From an uncultured Anaerobiospirillum sp. (GTDB lineage Bacteria > Pseudomonadota > Gammaproteobacteria > Enterobacterales > Succinivibrionaceae): DNA of 64,000 nt. Below, piece after piece: positions 17,405-26,063 of the stretch. The DNA is taken from assembly GCA_944389615.1 (NCBI GenBank), contig CALXNA010000001.1, positions 83,319 to 147,318 on the forward strand. The letters run 5' to 3'. Positions within the stretch are counted from its first letter, which is position 1; the number at the start of each line of letters is the position of its first letter. Below the pieces are notes generated by a model. It saw nothing but the letters and a program-made list of their open reading frames with translations. It was not told the origin of the DNA and did not search any database. The position numbers were made by a program, and so were the translations under genes.

Positions 17405-18409
17405 ATGTCTGACCTGAACCAAATCTTTAGTGTTGCGGGCGTGCAAGGCGGGGCTGATGCCATCGATTTTGCTCAGTTACCTCACCGCTGCGACGACGCG
17501 ACTGCCCCTAAGGTTTTCTTTACCCGTGAGATCACCCCGAAGGGCCTGATCACCGCTTATGAGGCCTTAGGCCGGGTTCCTAGTGGCAAGGTCGCCTGCA
17601 AGCTGTCCTCGGGCGAGGCTGGCAACAAGCACTATTTGCAGCCAGCGCTGATCAAGGACTTGGTGCAAAAGCTCGATGGCACCATTGTCGAGTGTAATAC
17701 CGCCTATGAGGGCGCGCGCTGCCAGAGCGCTGATCACTGGCGCGTGATCAATGAGCACGGCTTCACCGCGATCGCTCCGTTTGACCTCATGGACGAAGAA
17801 GGCGAGATGAAGCTGCCGGTCAAGCACGGCAAGTACTTGCAATATGACATTGTCGGTAACCATCTGCCGCGTTATGACTTCATGGTCGTGCTCTCGCACG
17901 CCAAGGGCCACACCATGGGCGGCTTCGGCGGTGCCTTAAAGAACATCTCGATCGGTGTTGCCTCGACCCACGGTAAGGGCTTAATCCATACCGCCGGGCG
18001 CACCGAGGAGTTCGGCGGCTTTGCTACCGTCGCTAACGGCGCCTTCTTGAGCAATGACAGCCCAGAGCACAACCAGTTCATTGAGTCGATGGCCGAGGCC
18101 GCGAGCGCCGTCTACGATTACTTTGACCACGGCAAGAAGATGCTCTTCATCTCGGTGGTCAACAACCTCTCGGTTGACTGCGACTGCGACGGCAATGCCG
18201 CGGCTCCATGCATGCGTGATATCGGCGTCTTAGCCTCGTTAGATCCAGTAGCGATCGACCAAGCCTTCATCGACTTGGTACGTCTGGCTCCAGATAGCGC
18301 CCCGATGCTTGAGCGCATCAACAGCCGTAACGGCACCTTAATCTTGGATCGCGCTAAGGAGTTGGGTGTCGGCAAGAAGCATTATCAGTGGGTCGACTTA
18401 GACCGCTAA
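17405..18409 (+). CDS. Cytoplasmic DUF362 protein, paralogue of the exported one
   Basis: A 334-residue DUF362 protein, clearly paralogous to the divergent gene but without a signal peptide, so probably cytoplasmic. It keeps KLSSGEAGNKHYLQPALIK (66-84), ECNTAYEGAR (96-105), HAKGHTMGGFGGALKNISIG (165-184) and VDCDCDGN. His169, Lys179 and His195 keep the H-x9-K-x15-H spacing of LarA. As a cytoplasmic protein it could receive NPN directly from LarC, which makes it the better candidate enzyme of the pair. I chose ATG 17405 because of the GAGGAG site; the frame runs upstream to 17249, but that extension is Arg-rich, has no clear ribosome-binding site and does not resemble the family. It is followed by a strong hairpin at 18431. 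Confidence 0.88.
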   Translation: MSDLNQIFSVAGVQGGADAIDFAQLPHRCDDATAPKVFFTREITPKGLITAYEALGRVPSGKVACKLSSGEAGNKHYLQPALIKDLVQKLDGTIVECNTAYEGARCQSADHWRVINEHGFTAIAPFDLMDEEGEMKLPVKHGKYLQYDIVGNHLPRYDFMVVLSHAKGHTMGGFGGALKNISIGVASTHGKGLIHTAGRTEEFGGFATVANGAFLSNDSPEHNQFIESMAEAASAVYDYFDHGKKMLFISVVNNLSVDCDCDGNAAAPCMRDIGVLASLDPVAIDQAFIDLVRLAPDSAPMLERINSRNGTLILDRAKELGVGKKHYQWVDLDR

Positions 18410-18430
18410 GTGATAGCTTAAGCCCAGAGA

Positions 18431-18466
18431 GCAGGGGGCCAAATCCGTCCGGATTTGGCCCCCTGC
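18431..18466. terminator. Perfect 17-bp hairpin between convergent genes
   Basis: The arms at 18431-18447 and 18450-18466 are perfect reverse complements separated by two bases. It lies 20 bp after the DUF362 gene and before the convergent ilvD gene. No U-run follows on either side. It probably stops or protects transcripts in both directions. Confidence 0.6.
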
Positions 18467-18557
18467 TGTTGGGCCCCGCCGACGGCGGGGCGGCGGCGTG
18501 AGCCGCGGCGCGCACTGCGCGCAGCTGCGAGGCGCGCGCTGCCGCGAAGGCAGCGGC

Positions 18558-20396
18558 TTAGCGCAGCTTAGCTAAGTCGCGGACGCCGCCCTTATCGGCC
18601 GAAGCGGCCAAGGAAGCGTAGGTTTTCAAGGCGGTGGAGACAACGCGGTCGCGGTGTTGTGGCTGGTAGGCAAAGGTGCCGCGCTGCTCCATCTGAGCTT
18701 GACGCTCTTGAAGCTCCTCATCGCTGACGGTCAGGGAGATGGTGCGGTTTGGAATGTCGATCTTGATCATATCGCCATCCTTGACCAAGGCGATGGTGCC
18801 GCCGTTTGCGGCCTCCGGCGAAACGTGGCCAATCGACAGACCCGAGGTGCCGCCCGAGAAGCGACCATCGGTGATCAGGGCGCACTTCTTGCCCAAGCCC
18901 ATCGACTTTAAGTATGAGGTTGGGTAGAGCATCTCTTGCATGCCAGGTCCGCCCTTTGGGCCTTCGTAACGGATGACGACGACATGACCCGGCTTGACCT
19001 TGCCCGACAAGATGCCATCGACCGCCTCTTCTTGCGACTCAAAGACAATGGCTGGGCCGACGAAGGTCAAGATGGAGCTGTCGACACCAGCCGTCTTCAC
19101 GATGCAGCCATCTTGGGCCAAGTTGCCATAGAGCGCCGCTAAGCCGCCATCTTGGCTGTAGGCATGGGCCAAATCGCGGATGCAGCCTGTGGCACGGTCT
19201 TGGTCGGCTTGTTCAAAGAACTTGTTTTGCGTGAAGGCCTTGATGGAGCGCTCACGGCCCGGGGCGGCCAGATAGAAGTGTTTGACCTCCGCGTCGTCGG
19301 TGACATCGATAGCAAAGCGCTGTAATTGCTCGGCCAGAGTGCATTGCAGCACGGTACGGCAATCGTGGTGGAGCAGACCGGACTTATCGAGCTCGTGGAG
19401 GATCGACATGATGCCACCGGCACGGTGGACGTCTTCGATATGGAACTCTTGGGTCGATGGGGCGACCTTGCACAGGTGCGGTACATGACGCGACAGACGG
19501 TCGATGTCGGCCATGGTGAAGTCCACGCCCGCCTCGCAGGCGACCGCTAATAAATGCAGGACGGTATTGGTCGAGCCGCCCATGGCGATATCAAGCGACA
19601 TGGCGTTCTCAAAGGCGTCCTTAGTGGCAATCGAGCGCGGCAGTACCGACTCATCATCGCCTTCGTAGTAGGCCTTAGCCAGCTTGACGATGAGCTCACC
19701 AGCCTTAGTAAAGAGGTTCTTGCGCAGCTCATGGGTGGCAACGATGGTGCCATTGCCCGGCAGGGCTAAGCCTAAGGCTTCGGTCAAGCAGTTCATCGAG
19801 TTGGCGGTGAACATGCCCGAGCACGAGCCGCAGGTTGGGCAGGCGACGCTCTCGACGGCATTGACCTCCTCATCGCTGACCTTCGGGTCAGCCGAGATGA
19901 TCATGGCATCGATCAGGTCTAATTTGTGGTGACCCGGCAGGACACCGGCCTCCATGGGGCCACCTGAGACGAAGATGGTTGGGATATTGAGGCGCATCGT
20001 GGCCATCAACATGCCCGGGGTGACCTTGTCGCAGTTGGAGATGCAGACTAAGGCGTCAGCCTTGTGGGCTTGGCACATATACTCGACGCTGTCGGCGATG
20101 AGCTCACGGCTGGGCAGCGAGTAGAGCATGCCCGAGTGGCCCATGGCGATACCATCGTCGACGGCGATGGTGTTGAACTCCTTAGCGACGCCACCGGCGG
20201 CCTCAATGGCCTGTGCGACTAAGGCACCGACTTCCTTTAAGTGGACGTGGCCTGGGACAAATTGGGTAAAGGAGTTGGCGATGGCGATGATCGGTTTGCC
20301 AAAGTCTTCATCCTTCATACCGGTGGCCTTCCATAGGGCGCGGGCACCGGCCATCTTGCGGGTTTCGTAGGTGATGCTGGAACGATATTTAGGCAT
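18558..20396 (-). CDS. ilvD: Dihydroxy-acid dehydratase IlvD
   Basis: IlvD dehydrates 2,3-dihydroxy-isovalerate and -methylvalerate to the 2-keto acids in valine, leucine and isoleucine synthesis. At 612 residues it matches the E. coli enzyme closely. Iron-sulfur ligands lie in [13 protein letters not shown] and [19 protein letters not shown], and the C-terminal domain has [20 protein letters not shown]. The start ATG 20396 gives the usual [15 protein letters not shown]. It lies downstream of ilvE on the same strand, but an intrinsic terminator stands between them, so it probably has its own promoter in the 148 bp upstream. Confidence 0.97.
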   Translation of the reverse strand: MPKYRSSITYETRKMAGARALWKATGMKDEDFGKPIIAIANSFTQFVPGHVHLKEVGALVAQAIEAAGGVAKEFNTIAVDDGIAMGHSGMLYSLPSRELIADSVEYMCQAHKADALVCISNCDKVTPGMLMATMRLNIPTIFVSGGPMEAGVLPGHHKLDLIDAMIISADPKVSDEEVNAVESVACPTCGSCSGMFTANSMNCLTEALGLALPGNGTIVATHELRKNLFTKAGELIVKLAKAYYEGDDESVLPRSIATKDAFENAMSLDIAMGGSTNTVLHLLAVACEAGVDFTMADIDRLSRHVPHLCKVAPSTQEFHIEDVHRAGGIMSILHELDKSGLLHHDCRTVLQCTLAEQLQRFAIDVTDDAEVKHFYLAAPGRERSIKAFTQNKFFEQADQDRATGCIRDLAHAYSQDGGLAALYGNLAQDGCIVKTAGVDSSILTFVGPAIVFESQEEAVDGILSGKVKPGHVVVIRYEGPKGGPGMQEMLYPTSYLKSMGLGKKCALITDGRFSGGTSGLSIGHVSPEAANGGTIALVKDGDMIKIDIPNRTISLTVSDEELQERQAQMEQRGTFAYQPQHRDRVVSTALKTYASLAASADKGGVRDLAKLR

Positions 20397-20544
20397 GGGA
20401 TAATCCTGATAGTGGGCACAAGGCTGCGCTCAGAGCGCATGGCTGCGCGCAGCAGGCAGCGAGCGCAGGCGACCTGCGCCGGGCAGCGTACAGAGCACAC
20501 AGTGGGCGTGGCAGAGCAGTCTGCGTGGCAGAGCATAAGCCTGA

Positions 20545-20570
20545 TGAAAAAAGGCCCCGTGCGGGGCCTT
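20545..20570 (-). terminator. Intrinsic terminator of ilvE
   Basis: AAGGCCCCG / CGGGGCCTT form a GC-rich stem with a 2-base loop (20551-20570). On the minus strand six U follow directly. It lies about 45 bp after the ilvE stop and ahead of ilvD; it could also act as an attenuator, but I see no leader peptide rich in Ile, Val or Leu codons. Confidence 0.8.
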
Positions 20571-20614
20571 GAACGGCCCATCCCGACCACGAGACGGGCA
20601 AGGCTTAATTATCC

Positions 20615-21553
20615 TTACTTCTTAACTGGAGTGAGCCAGCCCCACTTGTCTTCAATCTTGCCTTGAACCAAGTTGAAGAAGGTCTCTTGCAGCTGCTTGG
20701 TGATTGGGCCGCGCTTACCGGCGCCGACGTCGATGCCGTCGATCGAGGCAATTGGGGTGATCTCAGCGGCGGTGCCCGAGAAGAAGGCCTCATCGGCTAA
20801 GTAGCACATCTCACGCTGCATCTTCTGCTCGTAAACAGGGATGCCTAAGACGTCGCGAGCGAGTTTGACGATGGCGTCACGGGTGATGCCCGGGAGCAGG
20901 CCATTGGTGAATGGGGCGGTGTATAAGGCGCCGTCCTTAACAAAGAAGACGTTCTCACCTGAGCCCTCGGAGATGAAGCCGTCGGTGTCTAAGGCGATAG
21001 CCTCGACATAGCCGTTTTGGACGGCCTCGTTGGAGATTAAGATCGAGGAGAGGTAGTTACCGGCAGCTTTGGCCTCGGTTGGGATGGTGTTCGGGGCTAA
21101 ACGGTGCCAGCTGGAAACGCCGACCTTAACGCCCTTCTCTAAGCCATCCTCGCCTAAGTAAGCGCCCCATGGCATGGCGGCAACCATGACCTGAGCCTGC
21201 GAGCCCGCAGGGAAGCGAACGCCTAAGCCGACGTTGCCCATGAATATGAGGGGACGGATGTAGCCCGACTCTAAGCCGTTCTCAGTGATGATGTCGCAGC
21301 AGGCCTGCTTGACTTGCTCCTTGGTGAAAGGAACTGGGAAGCGGTAGATCTTAGCGGAGTTGAACAGACGGTCGATGTGCTCGTTTAAGCGGAATACGCA
21401 TGGGCCCTTCGGGGTCGAGTAAGCACGAATGCCCTCAAACACTGCGGTGCCATAGTGTAAAGCATGCGATAAGACGTGAACCTTAGCATCAGCATAAGGG
21501 ATCATCTTGCCGTCCATCCAGATGTACTTAGTTGGGGTGTTGTTTAAGCTCAT
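20615..21553 (-). CDS. ilvE: Branched-chain amino acid aminotransferase IlvE
   Basis: IlvE is a fold-type IV PLP enzyme that makes Val, Leu and Ile from their keto acids with glutamate. At 312 residues it is the standard length. The N-terminal YIWMDGKMIPYADAKVHVLS and YGTAVFEGIRAY are family hallmarks, KAAGNYLSS holds the likely PLP lysine, and EGSGENVFFVKDGALYTAP with LLPGITRDAI follow. The start at 21553 gives MSLNNTPTKYIW; a later Met is possible. It works in the same pathway as ilvD downstream. Confidence 0.96.
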   Translation of the reverse strand: MSLNNTPTKYIWMDGKMIPYADAKVHVLSHALHYGTAVFEGIRAYSTPKGPCVFRLNEHIDRLFNSAKIYRFPVPFTKEQVKQACCDIITENGLESGYIRPLIFMGNVGLGVRFPAGSQAQVMVAAMPWGAYLGEDGLEKGVKVGVSSWHRLAPNTIPTEAKAAGNYLSSILISNEAVQNGYVEAIALDTDGFISEGSGENVFFVKDGALYTAPFTNGLLPGITRDAIVKLARDVLGIPVYEQKMQREMCYLADEAFFSGTAAEITPIASIDGIDVGAGKRGPITKQLQETFFNLVQGKIEDKWGWLTPVKK

Positions 21554-22053
21554 GATTAAACTCCTATGTCGCTGCTCTTCGTTGCGTCCTAGACCCTAGA
21601 TGGCACCACGCCATCTGACGCAGCCCCGCACCGGGGGCAAAGCCTCAAGGCCCCTCGTGGGCCAAGAGGGCGTGGCAATGAGGCAAGGGCACCGCTCATT
21701 GCGCGAGCAGCTCAAATTAAGCCTTAATAAGTTGGTCGCAGGCGACCAGTAAAAAGCATCATAGCGCGATCTGAGCGCGCCCTCGGTGGAGCGGCGCTGC
21801 TGCCTTAGCTTAGTGCAGCGGCACGGCGCAACCACCGGCAGGCGGCAGCCCAGCGCGCCGGTTTGGTGCACAAAGTGATGGCGTGGCATCGCGCCTTTTC
21901 AAGCCAGTCAAGCGCAGCATTAGTGCGGTAAGCTGGGAACGTGCACACAGAAATTGGTAAAGTGGTTGAGGGTGAGCCCTATAAAGGTGCAGCTTCTTGC
22001 ACTCTTGTAGAGCGGCAAGCTGCGGTCTAAGGCCGTAGCCTCAGACCAGAGCG
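21554..22053. other. Intergenic region upstream of ilvE
   Basis: No gene supported. A small perfect hairpin (TGGTCGC / GCGACCA, 21732-21747) lies about 180 bp before ilvE. Short open frames here have no ribosome-binding site. The ilvE promoter must be in this region, but I cannot fix its position. Confidence 0.4.
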
Positions 22054-23019
22054 TTAGGCCTGCTTGGCAGCCTGCTCGGCAGCGACGTCCTCGTCATCCT
22101 TCATATTGGCAAAGATGGTGGCGAGGATTGGGCCGGAGATGTTGTGCCAGACCGAGAAGATGGCCGAAGGCACAGCCGACAATGGGTCGAAGTGAGCCAT
22201 CGCTAAGGCGACGCCTAAACCGGAGTTTTGCATGCCAACCTCGATGGAGAGGGCCTTGCGCTTCTTGAGGTTCATGCGGAACAGCTTGGCTAAGAGGTAG
22301 CCTAAGGCCAAACCTAAGCAGTTATGCAAGATGACCACAGCGAAGATCAACAAGCCGGTCTTGGCGATCTGATCGCGGCTGACCGCAACCACCGCTACTA
22401 CGATGGCGATGATGGCAAAGACGGAGATCAAAGGCAGGGCCGAGACGGCGACTGCTAAGTGCTTGCCGAAGAGGGCGTTGACGATAACACCGGCGACGAT
22501 TGGTAAGATCACGATGTTGATGATCGACAGGAACATCGACATCGGGTCAACTTCGACCCATTGCTGGGCGAAGAGGTAGATCAGGGCTGGGGTGACGATT
22601 GGGGCCATGACCGTGGTGCAGGCCGAGATGGTGACCGACAGTGGCACATCACCGCGCCCTAAGAAGGTCATAACGTTGGAGGCGGTACCGCCCGGGCAGC
22701 AGCCGACCAAGATGACGCCGACGGCGATCTCCGATGGCAGACTCAAGACTACGCACAGGCCGTAGGCCAAGAGCGGCATGATGACGAACTGGCCTAAGAT
22801 GCCGATTAAGACGTCAAAAGGACGCTTGACCACCTCGGAGAAGTCCTTGGCCTTTAAGGTCAGGCCCATACCGAACATGACGATGCCCAGCAAGATGCTG
22901 ATGTAAGGAGCAAGGAAGGTGAAGGCTGCCGGAGCAAAGAACGCAATCACGGCGGCGACGATGACCCAGAGCGCAAAGGTTTTGCCAAAGAACGCACTCA
23001 ATTTCGCTAATGTCTGCAT
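22054..23019 (-). CDS. Bile acid:sodium symporter family carrier (PanS-like)
   Basis: A BASS-family inner-membrane carrier of 321 residues with about nine or ten hydrophobic segments, close in length to E. coli PanS, which moves ketopantoate. Hallmarks are VGCCPGGTASNVMTFL in the middle and EVGMQNSGLGVALAMAHF near the C terminus, both sodium-site crossover loops in the family. I chose ATG 23019 (MQTLAKLSAFF) because GGAGG lies just upstream; the frame extends to 23139 without support. The charged Ala/Glu-rich tail is short. Substrate could be ketopantoate, another keto acid or a bile acid. A panD remnant 5 kb away makes a pantothenate-pathway substrate worth testing. Confidence 0.88.
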   Translation of the reverse strand: MQTLAKLSAFFGKTFALWVIVAAVIAFFAPAAFTFLAPYISILLGIVMFGMGLTLKAKDFSEVVKRPFDVLIGILGQFVIMPLLAYGLCVVLSLPSEIAVGVILVGCCPGGTASNVMTFLGRGDVPLSVTISACTTVMAPIVTPALIYLFAQQWVEVDPMSMFLSIINIVILPIVAGVIVNALFGKHLAVAVSALPLISVFAIIAIVVAVVAVSRDQIAKTGLLIFAVVILHNCLGLALGYLLAKLFRMNLKKRKALSIEVGMQNSGLGVALAMAHFDPLSAVPSAIFSVWHNISGPILATIFANMKDDEDVAAEQAAKQA

Positions 23020-24457
23020 AGGGCCTCCAGTGCCTCGGCGCTGCCAGCAGCGCTCTGCTGCGCAGGCGCAGCCGGTAGGCAACTGTATCTTCTGACTGAA
23101 AAGAGAAAATAGTAAGTCCGTACCTGACAGGCCCAGCACTTACTATTTATCTAGAATGGGTTTGTTATTGCGCCAAGCTGGATCGCACTTCTAAAGAAGA
23201 GCCCGCGCTCTTCTGGGATCCAAATTCCGGCTCAAGCCTGAGTGCTTGCCGCTTGAGGCCATTGTAGAGAGCAAAACCAAGAGTGCATCTTTGTGCCCCG
23301 TATTGATGCACCAACATGGCTATTCCCAAAAATGTCACGTCCAATGCACCAAAAAAGATCAAAAACCGGGGCAGCCCGCCCCCGTTTGCCCGCTAGCGGA
23401 GCGCTCCCGTAGTACGCCCTGTCCGCTTGAGGGCAGCACAGTTCCTGTGGGCCGGACATCGCTCAGCAGCGCGTCACTGGCCCCCTGCGCGCAACTGGCG
23501 CCTGCCACTGTAGCTGTTGAGGACAGGGCGCCTGCTGGGCAGCGGCGGTCTTAGCCGTCGACCTGAGCGCTCAGTCAACCACGCGTTGCACGCTGAGGAC
23601 AGTCAGCCGCTCTGGAGCGCGATGTCCTTGGCTGTTGGCCCGCTGCGCGCAACCGGGCGCCTATCGCTGTGGCGGTTGATGGCAGGTTGCCTGTTGGTAG
23701 CGCTGTCCGTGGCCGTAATGTTGCGGCAGCTTGGTCGTGCGGAGACTCCGGTTTGCTGGCTGGGTGCTTTGAGACGGTGCGGGCTACAGCAATGAAAATT
23801 TGTAACATTTGGGCCTTGCGGGCAAGTTGCCGGAAACTGGATGTAAGCGTTTTCTGTTGGGGCCCAGTAAGGGCACAGGGCGCGGGTGGTGCGCTCCTTG
23901 TTTGCGACTTGGTTTGTGGTGTGTGTTGTGCATTTCGTGCTTTTGCTTGCATTGAGCACAACGCCCGCGCGTCACCTGCCGTAAGGCCAGTCCATGGGGC
24001 AGCGACGGCCTCGTTAAAGCCGTGCGCAAGCGCTGATTCTCGCAAGCTTAAGTGTGCGTTTGAGCACAGTTTAGGCCTTGTCCTTTTGCCTTGTCGGGGG
24101 CTCTAAGGGATAATCACAGCCGCACACTGCACAGGGCGGGCACTTGGCTGCATACGGCTGCGGCCGCGCGCAGGTTAGTGACAACGCAGGTGAACGTTGC
24201 GCTCATGGGCAGGGGCAAGATCAAGGCTTACTTCTTACTTGCAATCCCTCACTCCTAGGTGGTGGAAAGGCCTTTTGGTCGGTGTAAATGTGACATAGTT
24301 TCATTGACCAACAGGGATTAGCGCTTTACATCGGAGCTGCTGCAGGCTAGCGCCTGCTTGGGGGCTCGCTTTGGTTAGGTAGGTAAGAACTGCGGTATGG
24401 TGCCGTAGCTAGGTGGGGCCTTAGTTATGTCAACTTCACAGTTGGGGTTACGTCGTT
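23020..24457. other. Long stretch without a supported gene
   Basis: Over 1.4 kb with several open frames on both strands but none with a ribosome-binding site, family resemblance or normal composition. It holds an imperfect direct repeat (23477-23525 and 23635-23682). A TGTGA half-site within 24287-24301 resembles half of a CRP site, but the other half is poor. The last 150 bp should hold the promoter of the PTS gene. A non-coding RNA or decayed gene is possible; I see no known RNA motif. Confidence 0.4.
23477..23682. repeat. Imperfect direct repeat pair of about 50 bp
   Basis: The segments at 23477-23525 and 23635-23682 both run GGCCC-C-CTGCGCGCAAC, then GGCGCCT, then a CTGT-G--GTTGA core, about 158 bp apart. 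They match at most, not all, positions. Origin unknown; possibly a diverged duplication in non-coding DNA. Confidence 0.4.
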
Positions 24458-25903
24458 ATGATGAAATATCTCCAGCGACTTGGTAAGTCCTTAATGCTGC
24501 CAGTCGCATGCTTGCCGGTGGCAGGCATTCTCATGGGTTTAGGTTACCTGCTCGCACCAACCACAATGCAAGGTGGCGCAGCTGAGCAATCCTTTGCCTT
24601 ACTGCTTGGTACCTTCTTCGTCCAAGCTGGTGGTGCCATTATCAACAATATGTCCGTGCTCTTTGCCATCGGCGTGGCCGTCGGTATGGCCAAGGAGCAA
24701 GAGGGTACCCCAGCTTTAGCCGGTATCGTTGCTTGGTTCGTAGTCCAAACGCTGTTAGGCCCGGGCTTCGTTGCGGTCTTAACCGGTGGTGAAGTTGATC
24801 CGTCCTACACCAAGATCAACAACCAGTTCATCGGTATCCTGTGCGGTATCATTGGCGCCACCTGCTACAACCGCTTCAGCACCACTAAGCTGCCAGACTT
24901 CTTAGCCTTCTTCTCGGGCAAGCGTTCGGTCGCCATTGTCACTGCGGTGGTCGCCATCATCTTATCGGCCATCCTCTACTTCATCTGGCCTTTGGTTTAC
25001 AACGCTCTGGTTCTGGTCGGCGAGTCGATTATCTCGATTGGCGCAGTCGGTGCCGGTATCTACGCCTTCTTAAACCGCCTCTTGATCCCGATTGGCATGC
25101 ACCACGCCTTAAACGCTGTCTTCTGGTTTGACGTCGCCGGCATCTCCGACTTAACCAAGTTCTGGTCGGGCCAAGGCGAGTACGGTGTCACCGGCCAATA
25201 CATGGTCGGCTTTTTCCCGGTCATGATGTTCTGCGTACCAGCTATCGCCTTAGCTATGTACCAGTGCGCCAAACCTTCGCGCAAGAAGGCGGTCTTAGGT
25301 CTCTTTGCCTCGGCGGCATTCTGCTCGTTCTTTACTGGCGTTACCGAGCCATTAGAGTTCTCGTTCATGTTCTTGGCTCCAGGCCTTTACGTCCTGTACG
25401 CTGCAATGTGCGGTATCACCGCCGCCATTACGGTCATGTTGCCAATCCGTGCGGGCTTCTCCTTCTCGGCCGGCTTCCTTGACTTATTCTTCTCCTCGCA
25501 GACTCCTCTGGCCCAAAACCCATGGATGGTCTGCATTGTCGGTATCATCGCCGCGGTCATCTTCTACACCGTATTCCGCATTGTGATCGTCAAGTTCGAT
25601 CTCAAGACCCCAGGTCGTGAGGACGACGATGCCGCTCCTAAGGCTACCCTCAAGGGTGACGCTGCCTTCGTTGCCTACGCTGAGAAGGTCTTAGAGGGCT
25701 TAGGTGGTAAGGACAATATCACAGTCTGCGACAACTGCATCACCCGCATCCGCTGCGAGGTTAAGGATCGCTCCAAAGTCAACGACGATATCTTAAAGGC
25801 CGCCGGTGCCCGGGGCGTACTCCACCCATCTGACACCGCAGTTCAGATCATCGTCGGTACGCAAGTTCAGTTCGTAGTCGACGAGTTAAAGAAGATGCTC
25901 TAA
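24458..25903 (+). CDS. nagE: PTS IICB transporter, NagE-like (N-acetylglucosamine)
   Basis: This inner-membrane phosphotransferase permease imports and phosphorylates its sugar, most likely N-acetylglucosamine. The 481 residues cover IIC (about 1-375; QAGGAIINNMSVLFAIGVAVG, LLIPIGMHHALNAVFWF, TGVTEPLEFSFMFLAPGLY) and IIB (about 398-481). The IIB phosphocysteine is in CDNCITRIRCEV. The linker FDLKTPGRED matches E. coli NagE closely. Unlike E. coli NagE it lacks the C-terminal IIA, so it would need IIA-Glc or another partner. The start could be either of two adjacent ATG codons, and no strong ribosome-binding site is seen. A stable hairpin follows at 25933. Confidence 0.85.
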   Translation: MMKYLQRLGKSLMLPVACLPVAGILMGLGYLLAPTTMQGGAAEQSFALLLGTFFVQAGGAIINNMSVLFAIGVAVGMAKEQEGTPALAGIVAWFVVQTLLGPGFVAVLTGGEVDPSYTKINNQFIGILCGIIGATCYNRFSTTKLPDFLAFFSGKRSVAIVTAVVAIILSAILYFIWPLVYNALVLVGESIISIGAVGAGIYAFLNRLLIPIGMHHALNAVFWFDVAGISDLTKFWSGQGEYGVTGQYMVGFFPVMMFCVPAIALAMYQCAKPSRKKAVLGLFASAAFCSFFTGVTEPLEFSFMFLAPGLYVLYAAMCGITAAITVMLPIRAGFSFSAGFLDLFFSSQTPLAQNPWMVCIVGIIAAVIFYTVFRIVIVKFDLKTPGREDDDAAPKATLKGDAAFVAYAEKVLEGLGGKDNITVCDNCITRIRCEVKDRSKVNDDILKAAGARGVLHPSDTAVQIIVGTQVQFVVDELKKML

Positions 25904-25932
25904 AGCCCAGCTTAGACCAGCATCAAGACGGG

Positions 25933-25960
25933 AGGCACTTGGGCGCAAGCTCAGGTGCCT
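25933..25960 (+). terminator. Stem-loop after the PTS gene
   Basis: A 12-bp stem with two G-U pairs closes a GCAA tetraloop (25945-25948), 30 bp after the stop codon. The following bases are only mildly U-rich (TCTGCGTCTG). Confidence 0.55.
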
Positions 25961-25978
25961 TCTGCGTCTGAGCCCTCG

Positions 25979-25984
25979 TATAAT
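25979..25984 (+). promoter_or_regulatory. uvrC: Consensus -10 box before uvrC
   Basis: TATAAT at 25979-25984 overlaps the first in-frame ATG (25983) of the uvrC reading frame. A promoter here would place the transcript start after that ATG, which supports the ATG at 26064 as the true start. No good -35 is seen. Confidence 0.4.
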
Positions 25985-26063
25985 GGCACCAAGCGTCCAC
26001 GGCGCAAGTTTCCGTGGAGCCAGTTCCCGTGGAATCACGTTCCCAGTCCGACCAGAGGTGCCC

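Noticed and set aside
20397..20614. Leader-peptide attenuator for ilvD
   Set aside because: The hairpin with U-run lies close to the ilvE stop and I find no short frame rich in branched-chain codons.
23669..24106. 145-codon open frame on plus strand
   Set aside because: Cys-rich, unstructured composition typical of translated non-coding GC-rich DNA; overlapping frames on the other strand are equally open.
24287..24301. CRP site upstream of the PTS gene
   Set aside because: Only the TGTGA half matches; the second half is poor.
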